Positions 26,223 through 36,000 of a DNA stretch of 64,000 bases are shown one piece after another; the first letter of the stretch is position 1; the number at the start of each line of letters is the position of its first letter. This stretch comes from Pseudomonas sp. AKS31. GTDB lineage: Bacteria; Pseudomonadota; Gammaproteobacteria; Pseudomonadales; Pseudomonadaceae. The stretch spans positions 39,275-103,274 of the forward strand of contig NZ_JAMLFX010000016.1 of NCBI RefSeq assembly GCF_023634765.1, given 5' to 3'. The translations under genes and the position numbers were made by a program. Under the pieces are notes generated by a model. It had not been told where the DNA came from, did not search any database, and saw only the letters and a program-made list of their open reading frames with translations.

Positions 26223-28267
26223 ACACCGTTGTTGAGTCAATCGGCAGTCTCTTTTCCAGCGGTCAGTTTCCACCTGCTGGTGAGCCAGATAAGGCGCCGC
26301 AACTTTATGGCAAGCCAGCACCCAATTTTGTTCTTTGTCGCGATGAGCGCGGCAACGCCAGCGCGGTATACGGTGATTCTGCGTGGGACTTTAACCCATA
26401 CCGGCTCAGTGCAAAAAAAATTAACAGAATCCGGTTTGATACAGTGTTCGACGTAAACGAGCAATCGGAGCAGGCGCTGATCGAAGAAGCCAAACATCTG
26501 CTGTATTGTTTGATCTATTTTGCCGGTGGCGGGCGACTTGGTAAGTTGAGTGTGAGCACATTGAACCAGTATTGGATGGTGTTGCGCCTCGCTATGCAGT
26601 TCTGTAATGAGCAGAAACAGAAACCCATGGTTGGCGTGCTGTCCTTACAGCAGCTCTTTACTGTGTCAGTTTATCTGGCGGCTTTTATTAGCCAAAGTAC
26701 CTTCGATAAAAAGGTTCTTGCTGGGATTTTGCAAAGCTTGGCCAGGGTTGGCGAAGCACGGCTGGGTTATATCTCGCTAAATCCCGCCAGCTTTGACCGC
26801 GAACGGCCCGACTCCAAGCAGCATCCCGTCATTCCGACGCGAATCTATTTAAATCTCATCAATCTTACTGGCGACTTGCTCGATCAGCTTTATGCAGGTG
26901 TTGGGCGTTTCGAATCCTTTATAGTCTGCTTTGCCGATGAGCATTACGGCATTAACCATCTCGATCAGAAATGTAGGGGGCTCGGTGGCAAGGCACACTG
27001 GCGGCCCGAAATGGGGCAAGCGATCAAGAATCACTCTCTGAGTTCAGTGTTTGCCGGTGAGTTTGAGTGTTCTCGTAAGAGAAACCTGCAACGGATCTTG
27101 ATCAAGATGCAGTATGTGGTGAAAACGGTGATCCACCTCTATACCGGCATGCGCGATCAGGAGGTGATGCGAATGCCGTATCGCTGTTTATCCGATCAAG
27201 TCGTCAGGCCGAAGACCGTCGACGAACGGGGCATTGAACGTGATAAGCCGCAGTCAGTAAGCGTGCTCTCGACCACCACGAAGTTCACCGGCTACAAGAA
27301 AGACGGCGTATGGTTCGCGCCGGGGGCAGTCGTCAAGGCCGTCGAAGTCGCCCAGGCCATTTGTCGCGGACTCGCCAAACTCTACAAAATCGAGCTGGAT
27401 GCCTGCTGCCCGCTGTTTCTCAATCCTTCCATAGTAGGTTATTCGCGGTGCAGTGCCGAGGTTGGAGTGACAAGTTTTTCGAGTAGAACGACAGAAGGAA
27501 GCGCTTTGCACGGGCTGTCGATCCAGGCAGAGGACTTACAGGAACTTGCACAGAGCGATCCTTCTCGCGACTTTTACAATGAGCCAGCGTTTGCTGTCGG
27601 CCAGCCCTGGCCGCTGACCAGTCATCAGTTTCGTCGATCGCTGGCATTCTATGGCAGCAGTAGCGGCTTTCTTTCGTTACCGACGCTGCGGGCGCAGTTC
27701 AAGCACATGACGAATGAAATGGCGCGCTATTACGGGAATCACTACGATAACCTGCGCACCGTTTTTGGCTACTACGACGACGAGAAAAAAGACTTCGTCC
27801 TGCCAAGCAATCACTTCGCCTTCGAGTATCAGATGGCCATGCCCATGTCGGTGGCGAACCAGTTGATTGCCGATCTTTTGTTTGATGAGGAACCGTTGTT
27901 CGGCGGCACCGGTTCGTACATGGAGAAACAGAAAGAGCGGTTCCAGTCGGGTGAGATTCGGATTGAAGATGTGCGCGCTGACACCGAGCAACGGGTTAAA
28001 AGCGGTGCAATTAGCAACCGTCCGACACTGCTCGGTGGGTGTACCAAGGCGGGTCGCTGCGACTCATTCTTGCTCGGTGACTACTCGGAATGCCTGTCTT
28101 GCGAGGGGGCGATCATCAAGCCCGATAAGCTCAATGCGGCGATTGAGGATGCGACGGATGAGTTGTGCAGTTACGCAGAAGGCTCGGGCGAATATCAAAT
28201 TGTGAAGGGCGATATTGAGCGTTTAACTGCCTTCAAAGCTCGCCTGATTGACTCAGTGGAGGTTTAA
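26219..28267 (+). CDS. Third recombinase-type protein (682 aa)
   Basis: 682-aa protein starting at a TTG whose bases overlap the previous TGA stop (TTGA), with GGGGGTGG eight bases upstream; no ATG is in frame near the start, so coupling is likely. Recombinase features are LYTGMRDQEVMRMPY (Arg), SHQFRRSLAFYG (HxxR) and HYDNLRTVFGYYDD (Tyr region). A Cys cluster (GGCTKAGRCDSFLLGDYSEC) sits near the C-terminus, parallel to that of the preceding gene. Resembles the third large protein (GmtZ-type) of GMT islands. Confidence 0.75.
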   Translation: MNTVVESIGSLFSSGQFPPAGEPDKAPQLYGKPAPNFVLCRDERGNASAVYGDSAWDFNPYRLSAKKINRIRFDTVFDVNEQSEQALIEEAKHLLYCLIYFAGGGRLGKLSVSTLNQYWMVLRLAMQFCNEQKQKPMVGVLSLQQLFTVSVYLAAFISQSTFDKKVLAGILQSLARVGEARLGYISLNPASFDRERPDSKQHPVIPTRIYLNLINLTGDLLDQLYAGVGRFESFIVCFADEHYGINHLDQKCRGLGGKAHWRPEMGQAIKNHSLSSVFAGEFECSRKRNLQRILIKMQYVVKTVIHLYTGMRDQEVMRMPYRCLSDQVVRPKTVDERGIERDKPQSVSVLSTTTKFTGYKKDGVWFAPGAVVKAVEVAQAICRGLAKLYKIELDACCPLFLNPSIVGYSRCSAEVGVTSFSSRTTEGSALHGLSIQAEDLQELAQSDPSRDFYNEPAFAVGQPWPLTSHQFRRSLAFYGSSSGFLSLPTLRAQFKHMTNEMARYYGNHYDNLRTVFGYYDDEKKDFVLPSNHFAFEYQMAMPMSVANQLIADLLFDEEPLFGGTGSYMEKQKERFQSGEIRIEDVRADTEQRVKSGAISNRPTLLGGCTKAGRCDSFLLGDYSECLSCEGAIIKPDKLNAAIEDATDELCSYAEGSGEYQIVKGDIERLTAFKARLIDSVEV

Positions 28268-28269
28268 CG

Positions 28270-28698
28270 ATGAAGTCTGGTGACGGAAAAGGTAACGGGT
28301 TGGGCGCTTGCGAGGAAGCTTTGCAGCGCCTCCTGGCTGGAAATCCTGTTGTGCCCGAGCATGTTAGTTTAGACCTGTCGAAACTCACTGCCAGCGTAGT
28401 CAGCCTGGAAGCTGGATTTGATCGTGGTTACCTGAAAAAGTCTCGCAAAGCACATTTGCCAATACTCGCTAAGATCGAAGCTTGTCGTTCTGGGGTTAAC
28501 AAGGGGCGTGACTCTTCAAATGGTAAAAGCATTAAACGTTTGCACGATAAGGTTGTGCTTTTAGAAAAAGAGTTGGCGATGGTCAGTTCGCAGCGTAATC
28601 GAGTGCTTACGCAGAACCTTCAGCTATGGGCGCGCGTGAGAGAGCTGGAGCTAGCTGAGCGTCAAAACCAGTCGCGCCAGGTTCAGCTGCATCATTGA
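28270..28698 (+). CDS. Small coiled-coil accessory protein of the recombinase operon
   Basis: 142-aa basic protein, three bases after the preceding stop. The C-terminal half (about 92-135) is a coiled coil (heptads in KRLHDKVVLLEKELAMVSSQ). It resembles the VPA1267-like small protein found with GMT recombinases, and in layout also TnpC of Tn554-type elements. It is probably a DNA-binding or assembly helper and has no enzymatic motif. Confidence 0.68.
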   Translation: MKSGDGKGNGLGACEEALQRLLAGNPVVPEHVSLDLSKLTASVVSLEAGFDRGYLKKSRKAHLPILAKIEACRSGVNKGRDSSNGKSIKRLHDKVVLLEKELAMVSSQRNRVLTQNLQLWARVRELELAERQNQSRQVQLHH

Positions 28699-28806
28699 TA
28701 GAACCGGCTTCCCCGGCAGCATCATAAGACAAGCGCCGGACGAAGCTTCCGTCGGGAGGAGCTAGCAGCACTAGTAATCTCAAGCCTTCATGAGAGCCAT
28801 GGCCGA

Positions 28807-29037
28807 TCAGGCGGGATGCAGCTCTGACACCTCAGGCAGTAGGCCTGATGGGGCGCATGCAAGCACACTTGCGATGCGATAAAGCTTCTCGACGGTAATA
28901 TTTACTTCGCCACGCTCAATCCGGCCCATATAGCTGCGGTCGATATTGCAGGCCAGCGCCAGTGCATCCTGAGAAATCTGGCAGGCTTTCCTCTGCGTTC
29001 GGATGCGTCTCCCTAACGCTTTCGCCAACTTGTCCAT
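28807..29037 (-). CDS. XRE-family transcriptional regulator
   Basis: 76 aa from the ATG at 29,037. It is a single helix-turn-helix domain (about 12-65) with SQDALALACNIDRSYMGRIERGEVNITVEKLYRIA, described here by the segment SQDALALACNIDRSYMGRIE. It is convergent with the recombinase operon. The frame extends 17 codons upstream to another ATG, which gives 93 aa. It probably controls island genes or itself. Confidence 0.8.
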   Translation of the reverse strand: MDKLAKALGRRIRTQRKACQISQDALALACNIDRSYMGRIERGEVNITVEKLYRIASVLACAPSGLLPEVSELHPA

Positions 29038-29144
29038 GACCGTCTCAATTCCACTTGAGGCGGGACTATCCTGCGTTTGCGGACACACGAGCCACGGACT
29101 ATAATCCGTATTTTGGGAAATCCACTCCTTTGGTACCTCAATGA

Positions 29145-29333
29145 AATCAGCCTCGTTCCATCTTTGACAGGCGTCTGTATGAGCTGCTTCAGGAGGAAGG
29201 GCGTACCCGATTCACGACTCGTGAATTGCGGGATGCTTACGCCAAGCGTCTGGATGGCATGAGTTTTCGTATCACCGATGTGCGGCGCTACCCATTGTTT
29301 TTCCACGAAGGGTATACGGGCGGTGCCGACTGA
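29145..29333 (+). pseudogene. 3' remnant of an unrecognised gene
   Basis: After an in-frame TGA, 62 codons read as a plausible protein end: RSIFDRRLYELLQEEGRTRF, then TTRELRDAYAKRLDGMSFRI and a tail ending YTGGAD. There is no start codon or ribosome site at its head, so this looks like the C-terminal fragment of a broken gene. It does not match any neighbour. Parent family not recognised. Confidence 0.5.
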
Positions 29334-29352
29334 ATTGGGAGTGGTTTAGCAA

Positions 29353-29853
29353 TTGATATACGTACTTGACCCTGCAGAACGGACTGTCTTCACCAGGACA
29401 CACTGTGAGTTGGAGGGCATGGTTTTTCTCTTGACTATCACCTCCACTCAGACTGGGATGTGTGATCGCGCTGCAATGGTCAGTTGCGCGTATGAGCTTC
29501 AGCACTACGTTACTGCCGCCTCGAATGTGGAGATCAGCCAAGTCCAAATGCTTTGTCCACCAGCGATCAGCCGCTCAGGCAAATGGAGCCTCGAGGATCT
29601 AGATCGAATCACTTGTTTTCAAGGTGTCGCAACTGAGGAAAGTGCAGTGGTGTATCGCACCTCGCAAGGCGTTTACAAAATGGGGGATCTAGACCTTCGC
29701 AGGAAGAAAACATCACGGGTATGGTTCTCCAAAAAGCGGCTAGAAAATCATCAGCCCAGAATGTCGGAGCCAGCCCCTAAGTCCACAACTCATCAGATGT
29801 ACGCTCCCCTTTACCTGAAGCCGGTACCAGTTCTTAGGGCGAATAGTCAATGA
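29353..29853 (+). CDS. Hypothetical ORF, weak support
   Basis: A 166-codon open frame beginning with TTG and lacking a clear ribosome site, in the 865-base stretch between the XRE gene and the sirtuin. The central part (HCELEGMVFLLTITSTQTG, CAYELQHYVTAASNVEISQV) looks protein-like, and the basic C-terminus does not. It could be a decayed gene. No function can be suggested. Confidence 0.25.
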   Translation: MIYVLDPAERTVFTRTHCELEGMVFLLTITSTQTGMCDRAAMVSCAYELQHYVTAASNVEISQVQMLCPPAISRSGKWSLEDLDRITCFQGVATEESAVVYRTSQGVYKMGDLDLRRKKTSRVWFSKKRLENHQPRMSEPAPKSTTHQMYAPLYLKPVPVLRANSQ

Positions 29854-29902
29854 TGTTCGCCAGATTCGCCTGACCTTACCGGCTCAGTACTGAGTATATT
29901 CT

Positions 29903-30673
29903 GTGCCTGAATTTAGAAACGCCGCGAAGGCCCTGTCGGGCGCCCCCGAGATTGTCGTCTTCACGGGGGCGGGAATCTCTGCTGAAAGTGGCATCCCCAC
30001 GTACGGCGATCCATTGACCGGTATCTGGGCTTCATACGATCCGCGTAATATGGAAACAGCCAAGGCCTTTCGTGAAAATCCTCCTTTGGTATGGGGATGG
30101 TACCTGTGGCGGCGCCAACAGGTCTCTAAAGCCGCTCCTAATGCTGCACATCTTGCGGTGAGCCGACTGGCCAAATCGGGGTATAGCGTCTCCGTGATCA
30201 CTCAAAACATTGATGATTTGCATGAGCGAGCGGGATCTGTGGATGTACTGCATCTCCATGGGAGCCTTTCTACGCCAAAGTGCTTTGCGTGCCATCGACC
30301 GGCAGAAATACCTCCTTCGCAGACGACGTCTCTTATCGGTGGCGAAGTCGAACCGCCACGGTGCGTCAGGTGCAACGGGAAGTTACGCCCTGGCGTAGTT
30401 TGGTACGGCGAGGACTTGCCTTCAGACGTTTGGAAGTCAGCAATTACCTTGGTGAAGAACTGCGATGTTCTGATCTCCGTGGGTACATCTGGAATCGTTA
30501 CGCCCGCAGCTGACATCCCCAGGATTGCCCTGTCGTACGGTGCGACGGTGATTCACGTCAACACGGAGGATGTCAGCGCCGGCGCGCAGAATGAGCTCAT
30601 GCTGATTGGGAAAGCGACTGAAGTCTTCAAGAAGCTATGCGCCCTGCTACCGAGTGGCGAGCATGCGCTATGA
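29903..30673 (+). CDS. Sir2-family NAD-dependent deacylase
   Basis: 256-aa sirtuin starting at GTG. It has GAGISAESGIPTYGD (NAD-binding, about 22-36), TQNIDDLHERAG, the catalytic His in LHLHGSL, a zinc ribbon (CFAC...CVRC) and GTSGIVTPAA. It is a stand-alone CobB-like length. The loop normally reading SGIPdFR is SGIPTYGD, so the usual Arg after the aromatic is replaced. In islands, Sir2 domains often deplete NAD in anti-phage defence, but those are generally larger or fused. Deacylase or defence roles cannot be separated here. The next gene overlaps (ATGA). Confidence 0.85.
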   Translation: MPEFRNAAKALSGAPEIVVFTGAGISAESGIPTYGDPLTGIWASYDPRNMETAKAFRENPPLVWGWYLWRRQQVSKAAPNAAHLAVSRLAKSGYSVSVITQNIDDLHERAGSVDVLHLHGSLSTPKCFACHRPAEIPPSQTTSLIGGEVEPPRCVRCNGKLRPGVVWYGEDLPSDVWKSAITLVKNCDVLISVGTSGIVTPAADIPRIALSYGATVIHVNTEDVSAGAQNELMLIGKATEVFKKLCALLPSGEHAL

Positions 30674-31293
30674 CCACTGCCTATGAGCGGACTCGCAGCG
30701 TAATTGAAACGGGCGGATTTCTGGCGACGATTTCCCGAGATAAAACCTTGCCCGATTACGTGCGCGAGCAAGCGAGGCAGCTGCTGCGTCATTACCCCAC
30801 GGCAGAAGCTGTAAGACTGGCTGGACGATGCGAAGCGATCAGGCAGGATGAAGTTTCAAAGCTCTCTGGCAGTCCGAAAGCACTGCATCCATCACTTTCG
30901 ACCTGGCCTCTTCTTGATCCTTTTTTCTGCGACTTTACAATCCATGATGCTTCTTACCCGAATGCTCCACCGGCTGTGTCTGGCTCTACCGCGCTGCAAC
31001 CCAACCCTTGCCCAGATGGCGGTAATGTGGCCGCCAGCTTTCAAATATTGGGGCCGGCTGCACCCGCAGCCATGGGCTGCTTGAGCATTGAACACCGCTG
31101 CTTCACATCAGCTCGAGCGCTGGTTCTCTCCCGGGCCACTGTGGTTTTGAGGTCACCAGCAAGCGCCCGCAAATGGTTTGAGAGCCGCATCCGTAGCCAA
31201 GATAAGCTGCAGCCCTGCGCGCTGATGCACGACGTCCACGAATTCACCTTGGTCATGGATACTCTTTTCCGCCTTGAGCACGGAATCTTCTGA
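30670..31293 (+). CDS. BPSL0761-like protein with unusual C-terminal extension
   Basis: The ATG overlaps the sirtuin stop (ATGA). The first 60 residues (MTTAYERTRSVIETGGFLAT and LLRHYPTAEAVRLAG) match the small BPSL0761 family of unknown function, which is normally about 80-90 aa. After residue 70 the frame stays open to 207 aa, but the composition is Pro/Ser/Ala-rich and unlike a folded family. The extension may be a read-through of fused or decayed DNA. Confidence is high for the N-terminal part only. Confidence 0.5.
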   Translation: MTTAYERTRSVIETGGFLATISRDKTLPDYVREQARQLLRHYPTAEAVRLAGRCEAIRQDEVSKLSGSPKALHPSLSTWPLLDPFFCDFTIHDASYPNAPPAVSGSTALQPNPCPDGGNVAASFQILGPAAPAAMGCLSIEHRCFTSARALVLSRATVVLRSPASARKWFESRIRSQDKLQPCALMHDVHEFTLVMDTLFRLEHGIF

Positions 31294-31365
31294 TCAGTTT
31301 CTCGCTTTCGATGCTCAAGCAGGTCCGCGACATCCAGAAAGGAGAGGAGACGAAATGTCCAATGA

Positions 31366-31659
31366 TGGAGTCAAGGTCTGCCGATCACACAGAGCAATGA
31401 CAGAGCACCTGGCGCAAAGATTACCACTAGTCTGACCATCGACCTTGATGGCCAATACTCCTCCGTCGCGGTAGAGGCATAGGTTGAAGCTCTCGGCATC
31501 TTGATGGCTTGCTGGTTCGCATGCAGTAACAACTGTCTGGGAGGAAAAGCGCCCAAGACCTTACTCAGTTCAGAACCGAATAAAGTCCTCAATGCCGCCT
31601 GCGATGAAGTTGAAGAGATCTTTCAAGGCTGTGACGCCGTTCCAAGGCTATCGCTTTGA
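31366..31659 (+). pseudogene. Interrupted gene remnant
   Basis: A frame reading GAKITTSLTIDLDGQYSSVA is cut by TAG at 31,480-31,482 and continues as VEALGILMACWFACSNNCLG through EEIFQGCDAVPRLSL to TGA. A good ribosome site (AGGAGAGGAG) and an ATG at 31,355 lie just upstream in another frame, so a frameshift plus a nonsense mutation appears to have inactivated a small gene. The family was not recognised. Confidence 0.5.
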
Positions 31660-32104
31660 GCGCAAAAGCCAACAGTTGCCGGATGAGATCTATAGCTACG
31701 ATGTTGTCCGGAACTACTAGCTCAACCGCTCTAAGTACTACCTAATTCAGGCTTGCCAGTGCATCTGCGCGACATTGACCGGATGCGCAAAAAGCGCTTA
31801 ACTGTACATGCGTACAGTCTTGATGCTGTTCGGCACAGCCGCCCTCCTCAGCACCCTCGAGCTCAGCATTGTTGACCTCCTCGGTACTTGCTTCATGTGC
31901 CCGCAGATCCTCCTCAACTCGCAACGGATCAAGTCTTTAGGGTGCGTTTCTTCAGCTACGAGGCCTTGAGCGTGACAATTGGCACAGGCTTTTGAAGAGA
32001 CATCGGAGTATCGGCCAGATACAATGCGCCCTTATCTCCCCGGACAACTGGATGAGTCCACCAGGCTGGACCTCCGGTATTGAAAAAGGGTTATCAGTTT
32101 TGGG
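31660..32104. other. Degenerate intergenic stretch
   Basis: About 445 bases without a convincing gene. Short frames on both strands lack ribosome sites. It contains the LexA-like box listed separately. It may be residue of earlier insertions. Confidence 0.4.
31802..31817. promoter_or_regulatory. LexA-like (SOS) box
   Basis: CTGTACATGCGTACAG fits the CTGT-N8-ACAG LexA consensus of gammaproteobacteria, with seven-base arms ACTGTAC/GTACAGT. The nearest intact plus-strand gene is the DUF4007 operon, 300 bases downstream. Whether the box is live or a relic is unknown. Confidence 0.5.
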
Positions 32105-32113
32105 ATGGGGCCA

Positions 32114-33040
32114 ATGACTTCGATGCACGATGGCAAGATAGACGCCCATTTTTCTGGGCATGAGACGTTCCCGCTTCGTCAGATGTGGCTTAAGAAAGCA
32201 GTTGAAACCGCAGATGCAAATGGGCTCGTGCCCAAGACCACGTTCACCGACGAGAAAGCAATCGCAGTGTTCGGCGTGGGTCGGAATATGGTCGCGGCTA
32301 TCAAGCATTGGGCTCTAGCGTGCGATGTCTTGGTTGAGGACGAGTCTCGACGAAGTTTCCAACTCAGCCCGACGGGCAGAGAAATCTTCCTGGATGAAGG
32401 GTTGGATCCATTCTCCGAGAGCCCCTCCACTGCATGGTATGCGCATTGGTGCTTGGCCGGTCGTGGGAGCCGTTCAACCACGTGGTACTGGCTTTTCAAT
32501 GTCTTCACCTCACAATCATTTAGTCGAGACGAAGCGCTGCCAACGCTCACCAAGTTTGCTCAAGCCATCTCCGGTGGAAGAAAACTCTCCAGCGCCACGC
32601 TCAGTCGCGATTTAGACACATGTCTGCGCGGATACGCCCCAAGATCTAACACCTCTTCGATTGAAGAGGCCGCTGAGCCCATGCTTGCTGAGCTCGGGTT
32701 GCTCCAAGAGGAGCGAAAGGGTGTTTTTTCCTTCCGGCGTGGACCCAAGTCAACGCTTACCGACGCTTTTTTCGCATGGGCGCTTCTAGACTTTTGGCAG
32801 CGGCACAGGGCGGGTGAATCCTCTCTCACGTTTGAAACCGCAGCCTACGCGCCGGGGTCTCCAGGGCGGGTATTCAAACTCGATGAGGAGTCTGTGGCAG
32901 AACGCCTTTTCACGCTGAGCGAGCTTACTGAGGGGAAGCTGCGTTGGTCTGATACCTCAGGTCTGCGTCAGGTGTATCGCGGCGATTTTGATTGTGAATT
33001 GATAATGGCCAAATTGTTGAGAGAATCCTATGTCCGCTGA
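32114..33040 (+). CDS. DUF4007 family protein
   Basis: 308 aa from the chosen ATG (others at 32,105 and 32,123). The N-terminal FSGHETFPLRQMWLKKAV and VGRNMVAAIKHWA are hallmarks of DUF4007, a family repeatedly found with DndC/PAPS-reductase-like proteins in phosphorothioation and related defence loci. The protein looks like a winged-helix DNA-binding protein. It is the first gene of a three-gene overlapping operon; its stop overlaps the ATPase start by 11 bases. The precise role is unknown. Confidence 0.82.
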   Translation: MTSMHDGKIDAHFSGHETFPLRQMWLKKAVETADANGLVPKTTFTDEKAIAVFGVGRNMVAAIKHWALACDVLVEDESRRSFQLSPTGREIFLDEGLDPFSESPSTAWYAHWCLAGRGSRSTTWYWLFNVFTSQSFSRDEALPTLTKFAQAISGGRKLSSATLSRDLDTCLRGYAPRSNTSSIEEAAEPMLAELGLLQEERKGVFSFRRGPKSTLTDAFFAWALLDFWQRHRAGESSLTFETAAYAPGSPGRVFKLDEESVAERLFTLSELTEGKLRWSDTSGLRQVYRGDFDCELIMAKLLRESYVR

Positions 33041-36000
33041 ATCTGATTCGTTGCTCGATGCTATGCCAGTGAAAATCGAACGGCACTATCGACGATCAGT
33101 TCGTATTGACGCAGACCTTGGACGGCATGATGCATTGGATGGTTATGTGCTGACCGAGACTGCTCGTGCAGCGCTCTCTATTATGACGCGCCAAATTATT
33201 GGCAGCAGTCAGCGCGCTTTTACTTGGACAGGTCCTTATGGAGGCGGTAAGTCATCTCTGGCTTTAGTCCTTGCCGCTGCGATCGCCGACGATGCGTCAT
33301 TACGCGAAAGGTCGGAACGCTTCGTTGGTGAGGTTCCGTCTTTTAAAGAGGCGTTCAGCACTGATGATGGCAGTTGGCTTGTCATACCTGTAGTGGGGCG
33401 TCGCAGCAGCATCCTCGCAGAACTTTCCAAGTCGCTGAGTAAGGCCTCTGGGCGAGACGAGTTAGTTGGCAACTCTGATGTCTTGATAGGCGCACTAGTT
33501 CGTGAAGCCGAAGCAGATGGTCGTGCTGGCGTACTTCTGGTAGTCGATGAGATGGGGAAGCTACTCGAAGCATCGGCCGCTGGCGGTGACGATGTTCACT
33601 TTTTCCAAGATCTTGCGGAGGTTGCGGCTCGCAGCCGAGGAAAACTGGTTGTTGTAGGGATTCTCCATCAAGCATTCCGACAATACGCGTCCCGGCTCGG
33701 CATTGAAGCAAGGGACGAGTGGGCTAAGGTGCAAGGACGGTTCACAGATGTCTCTTTCGTCGCAACCGGTGATGAGGTGGTCGAGCTAATCGGAAGGGCC
33801 ATCCAATGTGACATAGCTCATCCAGACACAGTCGGCATGAGCGACACAATTGGATCTGCCATATCTGGCCGCCGCCCGGCAGTTGGCCGTGGGATGGGAG
33901 TTCTTCTTGATAAGTGCTGGCCACTTCACCCTGTGACAGCAGCATTGCTTGGACCTGCCTCACGACGTCAGTTTGGGCAAAATGAGCGAAGCGTGTTTGG
34001 TTTTTTAACATCGCTTGAGCCTCATGGCTTCCAAGACTTCCTTTCGAGCTGGGATCGGAAATCCTTTTATGGACCTGACCTCTTTTGGGATTATCTTAGA
34101 GCGAATCTTGAGCAAGCGATCTTGGCTTCTCCCGACGGACACCGTTGGGCGCAAGCTGTTGAGGCAGTTGAACGCGCGGCAGCCAAAGGGGCTACCGAAA
34201 CAGAAATTTCGCTGGCTAAGACGCTCGCGCTAATCGATATGTTTCGTGGTGCTTCAGGGCTTGTTGCTGATGAGGCGGTGCTGCACACGGTTTTGCCGGG
34301 CTACTCGAAATCCGACATAACGCTGGCTATGGAGCGCTTGGCAATTTGGCGTGTAGCGCTTTATCGAGCGCATCTTGGAGCCTGGACCATATTTGAAGGA
34401 AGCGACTTCGATATTGATCAGGAAGTGTCGAAGGCTCGTGCCACCTTCGTAGAGGCGGACACAAAAGCGTTGACGGCGATGGCGAGTTTGAATCCGATCA
34501 TCGCCAAGCGCCACTACCATTCCACAGGGACCTTCCGGTGGCTTGGTGTGACTATGCACTCTGTGCAAGAGGCCGAGCGATTGTCGAAAACATACGAACC
34601 CGAGAGTGGGGAGTTTGGTCGGCTAGCGCTGGTGCTGCCTGAGCGCTCATCAACAGTCGAGGATGTAGCCAAGACGTTGAACGGGCTGGAGAACAAAGCT
34701 AAGAGCACGCTATTCTTCGGCATTCCGCCTAATCATGAGCTCATAGGCGATCTTGGCGCCGAGTTAATGTCGCTGCGTCTGGTTTATGAAAACAGCCCTG
34801 AGTTGGAGGGGGACTCTGTAGCTAGGCGCGAAGTAGCTGCTCGACTATCTTCTGTCAAGGGAGCGCTTGAGGAGGCGTTGAGGGAAGCGGTGACGCGTGC
34901 GAAATGGCTATATGAGGGGGGGTTCGTGAAGCCAGACAGCCTGTCCTCACTTGCCTCGGATGTGGCTGATCGAACATTCAGCTCTGCGCCCAAAGTGTGG
35001 AGTGAGCTCGTCAATAGGGATGCATTGTCGAGCAATAGCGTTAAAGCGCGCCGTGATCTGCTTCATCGTATGGTTCAAAACACTAATGAGGAGTGTTTGG
35101 GCATCGAGGGATATCCTGCCGAAAGGGGCCTATACGAAACTCTGCTTTCCTCAACAAATCTCCATCGATTGGATAACCAAGGCATCTGGGGCTTCCAGGC
35201 GCCTAAATCAAGCGACAAAAGAGACTTCCATCCACTGTGGGCCGCTGCTCTCAAGAAATTTTCGAGCCAGATCGTCGGCACTGTAGGGGTGAGAGAGCTT
35301 TACAGCCTTTGGGGTGGAGCACCCTATGGAATGAAGCTTGGGATGCTTCCCGTAATCGCGATTGCTTTCATGCTCGCTCACTCTGATAAGGTTGCTATCT
35401 ATCGAGACGGTGTTTTTGAGCCGCAATTTACAGACGTAGATGTGGACGAAATGCTTCAAGACCCAAGCCGCTTTGCGCTTCGTTGGGTTGATGAGGATAT
35501 TGAGAAAGCAGAGCAGCTTAAAACTATCGCTGCTGTACTCCGTAAATGTGGTTTTGAAGCCGCATCCGAAACGCCTCTAGAAATTGCCAGAGCGTTGGTA
35601 AAGATCCTATTTACCCAACCTTTGTGGACTAGGCGTACCCAACAACTCTCGGGTATGGGACGTACTGTCCGTGATCTCTTAGTTAAAGCATCTGATCCGC
35701 ATAAGTTGCTGTTTGTAGACCTGCCAAGCGTTTTTGATGCTGGTTCGGTTGGAGATGGCGTGCATCTAGAAAGCGCCCTTTTGGAGGTAATTGGGGCCTT
35801 TCCCACTTTGTTAAGGAAGATGGATAGCCGACTGGCTGACGCCATCGATGCATCGGAAGGCGATGACCCTGAACTCAGAGAGAGGGCCCACCACGTATCT
35901 AAGGCGACGGGGGATCTTCGCCTTGAGGGCTTTGCTCTGCGCCTGCAGGAACGGGATGGAACGCTTGAAGGGGTGGAAAACGTTATGAGTTTGGTGGCTA

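Noticed and set aside
31742..31924. Minus-strand 60-codon frame over the LexA-like box
   Set aside because: No start signal, and composition is not protein-like.
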